Assembly: GCA_902558495.1 (NCBI GenBank)
Contig: CACEEB010000007.1
Location: 1 to 45,284, forward strand
Source of the DNA: an uncultured OM43 clade bacterium
GTDB taxonomy: Bacteria > Pseudomonadota > Gammaproteobacteria > Burkholderiales > Methylophilaceae
Direction of reading: 5' to 3'
Length of the DNA stretch: 45,284 nt
The notes under the pieces were generated by a model. That model saw only the letters and a program-made list of their open reading frames with translations. It ran no database searches and had not been told where the DNA came from. The position numbers and the translations under genes were made by a program. Positions 1 through 8,513 of this stretch are shown one piece after another. Numbering within the stretch: the first letter of the stretch is position 1; every line of letters starts with the position of its first letter.

Positions 1-1
1 T

Positions 2-1201
2 TTGCTTCGATTTGGTCGAATTAAAAAAGCACATAAAAAATTAACTGCGTTAAGATTGGATGCAAAATGGATAGATGATTCGGAATATCAAAAACATCAA
101 GACATTATCTTAAAAGAGTTAATCAATTTTAGATTTGCCTCAAAGTTTGTGGAAGTTTTGTGCGACAAGGTAAGAGTAATTATTAGACAAATTAGAGATC
201 ATGAGCGTGCGGTTAGAGACTTTTGTGTCGAAGAATCAAAGATGCCAAGAACCCATTTTATAAAATCGTTTCCCGGTAACGAAACCAATTTATTATGGTT
301 AGATGACGAGATGAAATCAGATAAAAAGTATGTGGGGGGCCTTGAAAAGCTTCAACATTCTATTTTGGATCAGCAAGCAAGATTAATAATAATTGAAGAG
401 CAAACAGGAATTCCTATTAAGAATTTTAAAGAGATTAATAGGCACATGACTACTGGTGAAGCGAGAGCTAAAAGAGCAAAGCGTGAAATGATTGAAGCTA
501 ACTTGCGACTAGTTATTTCTATTGCAAAGAAATATACCAACAGAGGTTTACAATTTTTAGATCTTATCCAAGAAGGTAATATTGGTTTGATGAAAGCGGT
601 AGATAAGTTTGAATATCGAAGGGGATATAAATTTTCTACATATGCTACGTGGTGGATAAGGCAGGCTATTACTAGATCAATTGCCGACCAAGCAAGAACT
701 ATAAGAATACCTGTTCATATGATAGAAACAATTAATAAAATGAATCGTATATCTCGGCAAATTTTACAATCAACGGGTCAAGAACCAGAACCTTCAGAAC
801 TTGCAGAAAAAATGGAAATGCCAGAAGAAAAAATTAGAAAGATTCTCAAGATATCAAAAGAACCGATCTCTATGGAAACACCAATCGGTGACGATGAAGA
901 TTCTCATCTTGGAGACTTTATTGAAGATGTTGGAACTTTAACGCCTGATGATGCAGCTGTTTATGCAAGTTTAAGTAATGTAACATCAGAAATACTTGAG
1001 GGACTAACTCCAAGAGAAGCAAAAGTACTGCGAATGCGTTTTGGTATTGAAATGAACACTGACCATACTCTAGAAGAGGTTGGAAAACAGTTTGATGTAA
1101 CGCGTGAACGTATTCGCCAAATTGAAGCTAAAGCGCTGAGAAAGTTAAGACATCCTACTCGCTCTGATAGATTAAAAAGTTTCCTCGAGGGAAAGGAATA
1201 A
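2..1201 (+). CDS. rpoD: RNA polymerase primary sigma factor RpoD (sigma-70), 5' partial
   Basis: This is the C-terminal 399 residues or so of the housekeeping sigma factor, which directs RNA polymerase core to -35/-10 promoters. The reading frame is open from the window edge, so the N-terminus (region 1.1 and part of the non-conserved region) lies outside. Region 2 is textbook: the [12 protein letters not shown] and [20 protein letters not shown] segments, then [15 protein letters not shown], which melts the -10 element. Region 3 follows, then region 4 with [14 protein letters not shown] and the helix-turn-helix [18 protein letters not shown] that reads the -35 element. The stop is 5 bases before a tRNA, so the two are probably co-transcribed. 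Identification is near certain; only the start is missing. Confidence 0.97.
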   Translation: MLRFGRIKKAHKKLTALRLDAKWIDDSEYQKHQDIILKELINFRFASKFVEVLCDKVRVIIRQIRDHERAVRDFCVEESKMPRTHFIKSFPGNETNLLWLDDEMKSDKKYVGGLEKLQHSILDQQARLIIIEEQTGIPIKNFKEINRHMTTGEARAKRAKREMIEANLRLVISIAKKYTNRGLQFLDLIQEGNIGLMKAVDKFEYRRGYKFSTYATWWIRQAITRSIADQARTIRIPVHMIETINKMNRISRQILQSTGQEPEPSELAEKMEMPEEKIRKILKISKEPISMETPIGDDEDSHLGDFIEDVGTLTPDDAAVYASLSNVTSEILEGLTPREAKVLRMRFGIEMNTDHTLEEVGKQFDVTRERIRQIEAKALRKLRHPTRSDRLKSFLEGKE

Positions 1202-1206
1202 ATTTA

Positions 1207-1283
1207 GGGCTCATAGCTCAGTTGGTTAGAGCAGAGGACTCATAATCCTTTGGTCCCAGGTTCGAGTCCTGGTGGGCCCACCA
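1207..1283 (+). tRNA. tRNA with CAU anticodon, probably tRNA-Ile2 (otherwise elongator tRNA-Met)
   Basis: The full cloverleaf folds by hand. The acceptor stem is GGGCTCA with TGGGCCC (one G-U pair). There is a D arm GCTC/GAGC, an anticodon stem GAGGA/TCCTT around loop CTCATAA (anticodon CAT at 1241-1243), a T arm CCAGG/CCTGG, and an encoded CCA end. CAU is used by initiator Met, elongator Met and lysidine-modified Ile2. The anticodon stem plus TGGTC variable loop resembles the E. coli ileX type more than metT, so Ile2 is favoured from memory of those tRNAs. It lies 5 bases after rpoD, at the left edge of the accessory block. Confidence 0.93.
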
Positions 1284-1291
1284 ATAATTAC

Positions 1292-1330
1292 AAAGCTTTT
1301 AGAGGATTATTCCTCTGAAAGCTTTTTTTA
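1292..1330 (+). terminator. Rho-independent terminator after rpoD-tRNA
   Basis: A 15-bp hairpin (AAAGCTTTTAGAGGA / TCCTCTGAAAGCTTT, one G-U pair, TTAT loop) is followed by a run of T. It ends the rpoD-tRNA transcription unit. Confidence 0.9.
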
Positions 1331-1444
1331 TTTCTATAGCAGACTACAAATAGACCACAAAAATATTTTTGATTAATTAATCTAATCTTAATAAATTTTT
1401 CTTCTAATCATATGAAATAACTAGCTGGCTATATGCTTGTATTT

Positions 1445-1765
1445 CTAAAGCTCACAATTGATTAAATATTGAAAGTGTTCAACTTGCTCAGTCAGGTATT
1501 TTTTTCTTTTTTCATAATGGAATAATAGTTTTTTATTTAAATGATCTATTTTTCTATCCAGATTATATAGATAGTAATCTTTAAATTGAATGACATTTTC
1601 TTTTTTTTGCTTTTGAAGTTGCCTACATGCTATTTGTAAATTGATATTTTCACGTGCAATTTTACCTATTCTTCGATCTAATTTTTTAATCTCTTTTTTA
1701 TTCTTAAAGTAATACTTAACAAAATTTTGATCTATGAGATATGGAAATAGGTCAGCTTGAATCAT
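1445..1765 (-). CDS. Hypothetical coiled-coil protein
   Basis: A 106-residue, very lysine-rich protein. The middle (about residues 20-90) is a long charged helix with heptad-like spacing, for example KKEIKKLDRRIGKI and NLDRKIDHLNKKLLFHYEKRKK, so a coiled coil is likely. No signal peptide, membrane segment or catalytic motif is visible. It starts 13 bases after the end of the SprT-like gene on the same strand, so it is probably the last gene of that group. A GAGG sequence lies about 11 bases before the ATG. Function is unknown. Confidence 0.6.
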   Translation of the reverse strand: MIQADLFPYLIDQNFVKYYFKNKKEIKKLDRRIGKIARENINLQIACRQLQKQKKENVIQFKDYYLYNLDRKIDHLNKKLLFHYEKRKKYLTEQVEHFQYLINCEL

Positions 1766-1778
1766 TTTTTAAAAAACC

Positions 1779-2300
1779 TCACGAAAAATTGTTAACAAGC
1801 ATCGTCAATAAATATATCCAGCCAAAAGTTAATATAATTTCCCATTTTTCTAATGTTTCTCCTAAAGAATGCTGATGTGGATATTCTCCGATATCTTTTT
1901 CCCATTCCCTAATTTTTATTTTTAAATCTGTATCAGCATAAGTTTGTGTCATTCTACCCGTAAGCCCAACTGCTTCTGCGATTGCTTTAAACTCCTTGCC
2001 ATGTGGCTTTACATTACCCTGATATAAATGATATTGAATGGAATGGCATACCTCATGAATCAGCACTTCAATAGCATTGAAACCATTATCTACAGAATTA
2101 CTTATTACGATCTGATATTTTTCTTCGGGGTAATAGTCATCTGATATTGTTTGTTGGCAATATCCATCCCAAGACTTTCTTATATCGGTACAAGTAATTC
2201 CTATATTTTCTGCTATTTCATCTATGGGAAATCCATTTTCATAAAATAGAGGGATAACTTTTTGAAAAGCCACCTTTAAGTATGCTTCTTTATTTTTCAA
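1779..2300 (-). CDS. SprT-like zinc metalloprotease
   Basis: A 173-residue protein with the SprT-type zincin signature. HEVCH at residues 82-86 supplies two zinc-binding histidines and the catalytic glutamate, and PHGKEF at about 99-104 supplies the usual third histidine region. SprT-like proteases (SPRTN family) act on proteins at DNA or in mobile-element settings. The C-terminal zinc ribbon found in some relatives is absent; the protein ends instead in a hydrophobic stretch (about 155-170), possibly a membrane tail. Its ATG overlaps the stop of the upstream gene by 4 bases, indicating translational coupling. The fold assignment is firm; the substrate is unknown. Confidence 0.8.
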   Translation of the reverse strand: MKNKEAYLKVAFQKVIPLFYENGFPIDEIAENIGITCTDIRKSWDGYCQQTISDDYYPEEKYQIVISNSVDNGFNAIEVLIHEVCHSIQYHLYQGNVKPHGKEFKAIAEAVGLTGRMTQTYADTDLKIKIREWEKDIGEYPHQHSLGETLEKWEIILTFGWIYLLTMLVNNFS

Positions 2301-2887
2301 TGATTAAAAGCAATTACTGTATTTTTCTTTGCTGTTTCCGCATTACATAATTCTTTAGCTTTTAATTTTGCAGCAATATAGCCATCCAAACTCCAGCTTT
2401 CAAATGCGACATCAAATAAGCTTTTATAAGGCTCTTCTATATCAATGATGATGGAATTTAGTTTTGATAAATATGCATCCATAACTTCTGCTTTACCAAA
2501 GTTAGATAAAGTAACTATCTGCAGACTTCCTAGACCATTAAGCCCTATAATTTCGGGAAAGATTTGAAATGATAATCCTTCCTCTTGGGGGAAGATCACT
2601 TTCAGCGGCATATTATTTTTCTTGAGTTTTTCGAGAATATTTATATTGCCGTAGGTTGAAGAGTAGGTTACATATAAATTATCATGCTCGCATGACCCTA
2701 GAGTTTTTAACCACCCGAACCTATGCCCATGGATAACTTCACCATAAGTACTATAGCGAATCATATCGCCTATTCTATCTACCTCCCAATCCTTATATCT
2801 ATTTATCTTTCTTTCTTCTGCATGACTCTGTGGTATGGCAAATAAGAAAAAGGAGTAAATTAACCAGAATATTTTGATAAATTTCAT
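2297..2887 (-). CDS. Secreted/periplasmic hypothetical protein
   Basis: The chosen start gives a clear Sec signal peptide: lysine near the N-terminus, a hydrophobic core of about 15 residues, then a likely SHA-EE cleavage site near residue 24. A longer in-frame start exists at 2929, but the signal peptide and an AGGGTG ribosome-binding site just upstream of 2887 favour this one. The mature part (about 170 residues) has no motif that I recognise; it contains two or three cysteines and mixed alpha/beta-type sequence. It overlaps the downstream SprT-like gene by 4 bases, suggesting a shared function or at least coupled expression. Confidence 0.7.
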   Translation of the reverse strand: MKFIKIFWLIYSFFLFAIPQSHAEERKINRYKDWEVDRIGDMIRYSTYGEVIHGHRFGWLKTLGSCEHDNLYVTYSSTYGNINILEKLKKNNMPLKVIFPQEEGLSFQIFPEIIGLNGLGSLQIVTLSNFGKAEVMDAYLSKLNSIIIDIEEPYKSLFDVAFESWSLDGYIAAKLKAKELCNAETAKKNTVIAFNH

Positions 2888-2894
2888 AGTCACC

Positions 2895-3050
2895 CTAAGT
2901 ATTTTTTCTGATATTAATTTGAGTAACATGAAATACTAATTTATTTGTTTCAATCCTACTTTCGATAATTGCCTTAGCCTCAGCCTCGCTTTCAGCCTGT
3001 AAGATCTCTGGCGAACATTCTTTAAATACTTTAATTGTAAATTCTTCCAT
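2895..3050 (-). CDS. Small hypothetical protein, 51 aa
   Basis: An open frame of 51 codons with a good ribosome-binding site (AAAGGGGG about 9 bases before the ATG), ending 7 bases before the next gene on the same strand. The protein begins MEEFTIKVFKECSPEILQAE: a short beta strand followed by a helix rich in Ala and Glu (SEAEAKAIIESRIE). This layout recalls small DpnD/PcfM-like proteins, but the likeness is weak. It is probably the first gene of the group running down to 1445. Confidence 0.6.
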   Translation of the reverse strand: MEEFTIKVFKECSPEILQAESEAEAKAIIESRIETNKLVFHVTQINIRKNT

Positions 3051-3145
3051 ATGATGATGCCCCCTTTAAATAAATATATTGAATAGACGAAAGATGTTTA
3101 ATGCTTGTCAGGCATGATGCCCTATATGCACAATAATTAAAAAAT

Positions 3146-3565
3146 TTAAAAGAGAATCAAGGGCCATTTTAAAGCTTTAATAATTAGATTCATTTGATGT
3201 TCATCCATAAAAGAAATTCCGGTTTCAGAAATTGGTCCATAGTAACGAAATACTTTAAATTCAGTGGCGTAATAATAAAAATATAAAGCTAAAGCTATTA
3301 AGAAATACATACCAAGAACCCAACCAATTAATCTTTGAATTAAGAATAAAGGGATTAATATAAAATTTTCTTTATCTAATGCATTATTCCCATCAAGTAT
3401 TTTTCGTATCATTTCTCTTTCTATTTCATCTTTCTCCCACCAATAATCGCAGTCATCACAATGGAATGTATCTATAGATCCTGAGGTATTTGTATCTAAA
3501 TCAACAAAACTTATAGTCTCAGATACATTTTTGCTTGAACACTGCGGGCATATAATGTTGTTCAT
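3146..3565 (-). CDS. Zinc-ribbon membrane protein, hypothetical
   Basis: 139 residues. The N-terminus carries a zinc ribbon with CPQC at 6-9 and CDDC at 36-39, followed by a charged linker and a strongly hydrophobic segment at about 68-100 that probably crosses the membrane once or twice. The cysteine-ribbon-plus-membrane layout is common in small stress-related or defence-adjacent proteins, but no named family is recognised. It abuts the upstream gene exactly (stop at 3566), so it is the last member of the 4603-to-3146 unit that begins behind a GTAAC box. Confidence 0.7.
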   Translation of the reverse strand: MNNIICPQCSSKNVSETISFVDLDTNTSGSIDTFHCDDCDYWWEKDEIEREMIRKILDGNNALDKENFILIPLFLIQRLIGWVLGMYFLIALALYFYYYATEFKVFRYYGPISETGISFMDEHQMNLIIKALKWPLILF

Positions 3566-4363
3566 TTAATTAGAATCCTCATTATCAAAAAAACTTGACT
3601 CCTTGCTATGATAATCATCATAAATCTCATGGGTCTTTTGGTCATAATAATTAATTAAGAAATCGTATTCGTTATATTTAACTTCTTTAGGAAAGTTGTT
3701 TCTTATTCTGGTAATAAAATTAAGCCTTGAAAAAAACTGATTATCTTCTTTTATACCCATACCTTTCCTAAAACTAATATCAACTTGGGAGGCATAATTA
3801 TCCAGCATAATGCATGCTGGGAAATTTCTATGGATAAGATCTTTGTAACACTCTTTCACAATCTGGGTGACTAAAATAATTCCTCCAGAAGTTATTGCTT
3901 CGTTAAATAATTTGTATATAGTATGTTTAAGAGCTTTATCAACAGCAAATTTGTTAACTTTTTTTTGAGACATAAACTGCAGGCATGAAGTTATATTGCT
4001 TTTACTATTCATATATTTTTCATAAGGCCAGATATCCATATCCCTAGTTTTAGTAAAGGATTTTTCCTTTTCCCTAAGCATTAGGCGCTTATATATTTTT
4101 GGCATGCGCATAATTGGCCTGCTTTCATAAGCTTTTCGATCAGTAATTAGTTTTTGTTCTTGTTTAAAAAGATTCAATTCTGATCGTCCCCAATCATTCC
4201 TTACAACATCAAAACCACATCCAAATGTTTGGTTAATTTTTCTTATTTCAATTGGGTTAATTTTTCTTGTGTCATCCAAAAAAAAGATTAGCCCTATAAT
4301 AATAAAAAAAAGAAAACCTCCTTTATTTGTCCATAAAACAGTCTTTAATTTTTTTATTTTCAA
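3566..4363 (-). CDS. Membrane-anchored hypothetical protein
   Basis: 265 residues: a short basic N-terminus, one transmembrane segment at about 15-30, and a mostly helical, charged 230-residue domain. If the basic N-terminus stays inside, the large domain faces the periplasm. Four cysteines are spread over that domain (around residues 50, 128, 166 and 184), but they form no known motif. It sits between a 76-codon-class small gene and the zinc-ribbon gene with almost no spacing, so it belongs to a three-gene operon. Function is not recognised. Confidence 0.65.
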   Translation of the reverse strand: MKIKKLKTVLWTNKGGFLFFIIIGLIFFLDDTRKINPIEIRKINQTFGCGFDVVRNDWGRSELNLFKQEQKLITDRKAYESRPIMRMPKIYKRLMLREKEKSFTKTRDMDIWPYEKYMNSKSNITSCLQFMSQKKVNKFAVDKALKHTIYKLFNEAITSGGIILVTQIVKECYKDLIHRNFPACIMLDNYASQVDISFRKGMGIKEDNQFFSRLNFITRIRNNFPKEVKYNEYDFLINYYDQKTHEIYDDYHSKESSFFDNEDSN

Positions 4364-4384
4364 AATAATTCTGCCTCAATTATT

Positions 4385-4603
4385 TTATAAATTTGTTTTC
4401 TCAAAATCTTCTTTTCGTTGAATTCTTAATTGTTTGATTTGATTTGATAATGCGTTATATTTCTCTCTTCTCGAATCATTTTCCCAACCGATTAATGTTG
4501 CATGCTCTAAGGTTTGCTCAGCTGCATATAAGAGTTGCCCTATAGTTAACGTATTCTTAAAAGAATCTAATTTATTCAAGAATTTTTTTGATTGATTTTG
4601 CAT
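4385..4603 (-). CDS. Small hypothetical protein, first gene behind GTAAC box C
   Basis: The ATG at 4603 is preceded by GGAGG with 5-6 base spacing, so it is preferred to the TTG four codons upstream, which lies inside the ribosome-binding site. The 72-residue product is soluble and helical, with charged ends (LRIQRKEDFEK). No family is recognised. It is the first gene of a minus-strand unit (4603 to 3146), and its start lies about 70 bases downstream of the GTAAC box at 4675. Confidence 0.65.
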   Translation of the reverse strand: MQNQSKKFLNKLDSFKNTLTIGQLLYAAEQTLEHATLIGWENDSRREKYNALSNQIKQLRIQRKEDFEKTNL

Positions 4604-4652
4604 AATATCCTCCAAATTATTTATAAATAATTTCCTGACTTATTTAAAAAAT

Positions 4653-4675
4653 GTTTTAAAAAAAGAAAAAGTTAC
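4653..4675 (-). promoter_or_regulatory. GTAAC box C (candidate sigma-dependent promoter or operator)
   Basis: On the minus strand the site reads GTAACTTTTT, then 8 bases, then AAAAC. The same pattern occurs at 8631 and 8831 on the plus strand. It lies 72 bases upstream of the ATG at 4603, in a non-coding gap. This is the most degenerate of the three copies: it lacks the ACTTT that follows GTAACTTTTT in A and B. Confidence 0.45.
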
Positions 4676-4776
4676 TTTTTAATTAAGACGCTTACAAAAA
4701 GATAACTGTCAGGAAGATAAAAGAGGTGGAACAATTACTAGGCTTGGAAGATGGTAAATAGAATCCTTCGATTGAT

Positions 4777-4797
4777 AATATGTGAACATCACATATT
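4777..4797. repeat. Perfect inverted repeat at the end of the sigma operon
   Basis: AATATGTGA, three bases, TCACATATT: a perfect 9-bp dyad located 8 bases beyond the stop of the 4805-5299 gene. There is no T tract on either side, so it may be a weak terminator or 3' stabilising hairpin, or an operator. The TGTGA/TCACA halves recall a CRP site, but the spacer is 3 rather than 6 bases. Confidence 0.5.
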
Positions 4798-4804
4798 TAA
4801 TAAT

Positions 4805-5299
4805 TTACTCAAGTATTAAGGTAACAGGGCCTTCAAATTCCTCATCTAGACCCAATAAATCTTTTAACTCAGCATCATTATTTGGCATTATGCCTTTAAA
4901 ATACATTTGTTTGGATTGGCTAAGTTGCGTAAATTCAAAATTTACGCCATTGTCCATGGAATAATTTACGATACTGTTAAATTTCTCCTTGGACGCAATT
5001 TCAATAATAGTTGTAGGTATATCGTAAACATAAGAATTTTCGTCTATACCTTTTACCCCAACCGACATAGGTAATGTAAATCTAGCAATTAAAAATCCAG
5101 TTACAAAAAGCGGCGCTCCAATTCCAAAAAATCTTTTGATATTATCGAAATTATTTTGTTTGGAGACCTTCGCCTCGATGGCCTCGTCAAGTTTTTGCTT
5201 AAATACAAAAGCATCATTACTTGGATGCTTTTCATCAAGTGAATTAACAAATTTTCCTAATTCATCTTTTAATAATTTAGAGGTATTTTTTTTCTTCAT
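4805..5299 (-). CDS. Single-pass membrane protein, candidate anti-sigma factor
   Basis: 164 residues in three parts: a soluble, charged N-terminal segment (1-55, mainly helical), one transmembrane helix (about 56-79), and an 85-residue C-terminal domain predicted to lie in the periplasm. This is the layout of membrane anti-sigma factors, in which the cytoplasmic end holds the sigma factor and the outer domain is cut on stress. No ZAS zinc motif (HxxxCxxC) is present and I see no sequence match to a named anti-sigma family, so the role is inferred from topology and position: it starts 9 bases after the sigma gene and two genes after a caspase-like peptidase. A structural partner of the peptidase is an alternative. 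Confidence 0.55.
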   Translation of the reverse strand: MKKKNTSKLLKDELGKFVNSLDEKHPSNDAFVFKQKLDEAIEAKVSKQNNFDNIKRFFGIGAPLFVTGFLIARFTLPMSVGVKGIDENSYVYDIPTTIIEIASKEKFNSIVNYSMDNGVNFEFTQLSQSKQMYFKGIMPNNDAELKDLLGLDEEFEGPVTLILE

Positions 5300-5308
5300 T
5301 TTATCGTT

Positions 5309-5956
5309 TTAACTCTCTATACATGGGTCTATTAATTCTCTTAATTCTTTTTCTACCTTGCTACATATTTTCTTAATATTACTTAATCCTAGGTTATTCA
5401 TATCAGCAAGATCTTGTTGCCTATAAGAGGTGAATTTAAAATCTATATAAATAGAAAATTCAAACGCATTTTTTTCACCATAGGATTTAATTTTATTTTG
5501 AATACAATCTGATTGGTTTAACGAACCTTGAACATTACTGATGGGCTCTTTGATAACTGTGTCGGTTATAGTACTCCCTCGCTCTGATATATCGAAAAGA
5601 TCTGTTCTGGAATTGCTATGTAATCTTGAATCATTTCTGATATTGTTAAAAATATGTTTTTTTAACCAACCCTTTATTACAAAATGTGATTTTGGAACAG
5701 AATGAAAAACAGGATTTTCCACTTCTGTGCCGTCTTTTAATACCTTTTTATCATCCATAAGTTTAATAAATGTTGTATGTAATATATCTTTAAGTTCTAA
5801 AATATCTGTATTTTTTGGATAAAATATTTGTATGTATCTTGTCAAACATTTCTCAAAATGTTCGTATAGTTTTCCTATTGCCTCACCCCTTTGAGGAACG
5901 TCTTTACTAATAAGTTTAGTATAAATTTCACTATAGTTTATTGGGTTATTTACCAT
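5309..5956 (-). CDS. ECF-like RNA polymerase sigma factor
   Basis: 215 residues with the two-domain plan of group 4 (ECF) sigma factors. A region-2-like part at about 30-110 contains LELKDILHTTFIKLMDD, matching the conserved DIxQxTFxxxW-type helix, and a region-4-like helix-turn-helix lies near the C-terminus (YRQQDLADMNNLGLSNIKKI, then a KVEKELRELI helix). The linker between them is unusually long. The gene is separated by one base from the caspase-like gene and by 9 bases from the membrane protein gene, so all three are almost certainly one operon. It could direct polymerase to the GTAAC boxes on either side; that is inference. Sequence similarity to ECF factors is recognisable but divergent. 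Confidence 0.75.
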   Translation of the reverse strand: MVNNPINYSEIYTKLISKDVPQRGEAIGKLYEHFEKCLTRYIQIFYPKNTDILELKDILHTTFIKLMDDKKVLKDGTEVENPVFHSVPKSHFVIKGWLKKHIFNNIRNDSRLHSNSRTDLFDISERGSTITDTVIKEPISNVQGSLNQSDCIQNKIKSYGEKNAFEFSIYIDFKFTSYRQQDLADMNNLGLSNIKKICSKVEKELRELIDPCIES

Positions 5957-5957
5957 C

Positions 5958-8513
5958 TTAGTTAGCTAAAATAATGTCATCTATCAGGTTAGAATAATTT
6001 GATGTTGTTTGATTATTATTGGTTAATCTTCTTACATCCGTTCTTACATCTCTTAATAATAGTACAATATCTTTTCTTTTATTAATAATTTTTGCTAGCG
6101 CTTGTGCATAAGGACTATAATCATCGCTCCCATCATATGCATATTTTCCAGCAGCGGTAGCAAATGATACTAAGGTATTATCTCCATAGCCATGGACATT
6201 GATAGGCGCCAATTCTCTAGAGTTAAAAGGGTTATTTCTGCAGGCATCTAGAAATATTATTTTCTTATTACCAGGAATATTTTGTCGTAGAAATTTATTT
6301 AAATCTATGGAAAGACTTATGGCATCCTCCGCTGTAATATTTTCGTCTATATCGGTGGGTATTAAATAATTTTGCCCACCAATCTGATAAGCATGACCAG
6401 AATAATAAACAACACTCAGTTCTGCATTTTTTGCTTCTTTAGAAAATGTTAAAAGTGCATCTTTAAAATTATTGAGGTTTAAATTAGAAAATGTATAGGT
6501 TTTAAAACTTTGCTCTTCTAATTTTTTAGCAATAAGTTCTACATCATTTAAAGGCGTATTAAGATTATTTTTATAATCATCATTACCTATAAGAAGCGCA
6601 TATCGCCCTTCTTTTTTGGTGTCCTCATAATATGAATCAATATTTTCATAAAAATCTTTGATACTGATTAATTTATCGTAAGAAATATTTCCATCTCTTA
6701 TTAAAGTATAGCGGGTTACCATATCATTTATTGCGTTATAGTCAGCAGTGGCTAGTGAACCATCGCCGTATGGATTATCGTTATAAATCTTCGCAAGATT
6801 ATCGTAGCAATCAATCACTTCATCGATAGAAAAAATATCCATATTCTCTGCTTGAAACATACATTTGGATTCAAGTAGAGATTGCCTTTGAGTGATTTCA
6901 TATTTTTTGTTAAATTCTAATACAAATTTTTGCCTATCATAGTCTTTTACCTCACCAGCTTTATTAAATGCAGGAGATGGCCCAAGAATTTTAGTAACAT
7001 GACCTTCAGTATATGCTTGATCATAAAGCTGATGTATCTTATCCATGACTTTTTCAAAGGTTTTTGATCCATAAAAATAGTTATAATTAATTATATTAGA
7101 GTAAAGGTGCACAGGGTTGACTGTATAGTTAGCACAATCCACCCAATCTTTTATGATATATTCTTCATCTTCTGCATAGTAATTAAGATCATCAATCTCT
7201 TTATTTTGAATAAGTTCCTCGCACTCATTAATCCACCCTTGAAAAGCGTCCTCTATATGAATTATAGCCAGCTTCTTATTTTTTATTTCTTTGGTATATG
7301 CCATATCAAAAATAACACCCAGCATATTTCTTGCCTCTAATATAGTTTCTTTGTTATCAATTATTAATGCAACACTCAGTGCTTTTTCAGCAAGAATCTG
7401 CGCGTAGCCTTCATTAACCTCACCATTTGTACCATCATAATATTCGTTAGCAGCAATCAGTAAAGCCTCTGCATTTGCTGGTGATATCTGCTCTTTAAAT
7501 AGCAGTAAATAATCTTTAGTTAGTAATTGCAGTTCTTTTTTATCAGAAATTATATTTTTATTTAGAAATTGATTTGTTAAATCAGGATTAGCTTTAATAA
7601 ATTGAAGAGCCTCAATACCCCCAAGTTCCTTTTCATTCTCTTTATTAATTTTTGCATTCGTATTAAAAAAAGTTATTAACTTTTTATTTTTGGTGGACTT
7701 TAAACCCAGTTGTACCCAGCTTCCATATAAATTACTGGGTAAACCTACCATGTTGTAATGAAGAAGAATAAATAATATATTTTTTTCATCTATCGTTTCA
7801 TTAGCAAAAAGTAGATGATCAATGAAGTTAAATGGTTTTGGATTTTTTTTGTTTGCCTCCCAAAAACCTTCTGTCACATAGCTTGCCAGGTCATATGTAT
7901 CACGTTCTAGTAATATAGACTCATGATAAGTATCATGTTTTTTTATGTATTGTATAGTGAGTTCTTTAAGATTATTTAAATCAGTTAAAAATTTAGCATT
8001 GTTCATAGTCTTTATAAAATCTAAATCTGTTTTAAACCAATAATTTCTATCATTTAATCTAATTTGGAACAAAGGATTATTCAGATCCACTTTATAACCA
8101 ATAACCATATTTTTAATTTTTAAAGATTGTGCGTTTTTTTCGAAAAACTCAATCCAACTTAAAAGTATTTCTTTTGGAAAAAAATATTTTGCATCTGTAT
8201 ATTCCATAAAATATACGATAAAAGAATCATCAATTTTGGTTTTTTTAATTGCCTCTTGAATGGATTCACTTCTTTTTTCAAATTCCCACTCATCGTAACT
8301 AATAAAATTTTCAATATACTTTTCATATTCATCATCAGTTAAGAAACCAACCTCCTCATCTTCCATTTTATTTTGCTCAGGATCATTACTATAGAGAGGT
8401 TTTGTTTTAGCGTGATTCACTTCCTCTTTAGTATCTACTGTTAAATAAAGAAAAAAACTGCAGAGAATTGTGATGAATAAAAGGAAGATTATTAAGAGAT
8501 TACTTTTTGACAT
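5958..8513 (-). CDS. Membrane-anchored caspase-like (C14, orthocaspase) peptidase
   Basis: 851 residues. A transmembrane segment at about 6-25 is followed by a long helical region (roughly 40-640) with stretches resembling TPR/Sel1 repeats around 365-435, and a C-terminal caspase-hemoglobinase-fold domain from about 645. The catalytic dyad is clear: His707 in YYSGHAY and Cys758 in FLDACRNNPF, preceded by RYALLIGNDDY, the usual first strand of prokaryotic caspase domains. Cleavage after Arg or Lys would be expected for an orthocaspase. With one N-terminal anchor and a lysine just before it, the bulk is probably periplasmic; no lipobox is seen. It is the first gene of the operon with the sigma factor and the membrane protein. 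Its ATG has AAAAGG upstream. Confidence 0.88.
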   Translation of the reverse strand: MSKSNLLIIFLLFITILCSFFLYLTVDTKEEVNHAKTKPLYSNDPEQNKMEDEEVGFLTDDEYEKYIENFISYDEWEFEKRSESIQEAIKKTKIDDSFIVYFMEYTDAKYFFPKEILLSWIEFFEKNAQSLKIKNMVIGYKVDLNNPLFQIRLNDRNYWFKTDLDFIKTMNNAKFLTDLNNLKELTIQYIKKHDTYHESILLERDTYDLASYVTEGFWEANKKNPKPFNFIDHLLFANETIDEKNILFILLHYNMVGLPSNLYGSWVQLGLKSTKNKKLITFFNTNAKINKENEKELGGIEALQFIKANPDLTNQFLNKNIISDKKELQLLTKDYLLLFKEQISPANAEALLIAANEYYDGTNGEVNEGYAQILAEKALSVALIIDNKETILEARNMLGVIFDMAYTKEIKNKKLAIIHIEDAFQGWINECEELIQNKEIDDLNYYAEDEEYIIKDWVDCANYTVNPVHLYSNIINYNYFYGSKTFEKVMDKIHQLYDQAYTEGHVTKILGPSPAFNKAGEVKDYDRQKFVLEFNKKYEITQRQSLLESKCMFQAENMDIFSIDEVIDCYDNLAKIYNDNPYGDGSLATADYNAINDMVTRYTLIRDGNISYDKLISIKDFYENIDSYYEDTKKEGRYALLIGNDDYKNNLNTPLNDVELIAKKLEEQSFKTYTFSNLNLNNFKDALLTFSKEAKNAELSVVYYSGHAYQIGGQNYLIPTDIDENITAEDAISLSIDLNKFLRQNIPGNKKIIFLDACRNNPFNSRELAPINVHGYGDNTLVSFATAAGKYAYDGSDDYSPYAQALAKIINKRKDIVLLLRDVRTDVRRLTNNNQTTSNYSNLIDDIILAN

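Noticed and set aside
1260-1283. tRNA 3' end as an att site with a matching copy at the right side of the accessory block
   Set aside because: I looked for the GGTTCGAGTCCTGG and GGGCCCACCA parts around 21.9-23 kb and found none; no integrase gene either.
4781-4794. CRP site in the dyad TGTGA-ACA-TCACA
   Set aside because: CRP sites need a 6-base spacer; here it is 3. A hairpin or other operator is likelier.
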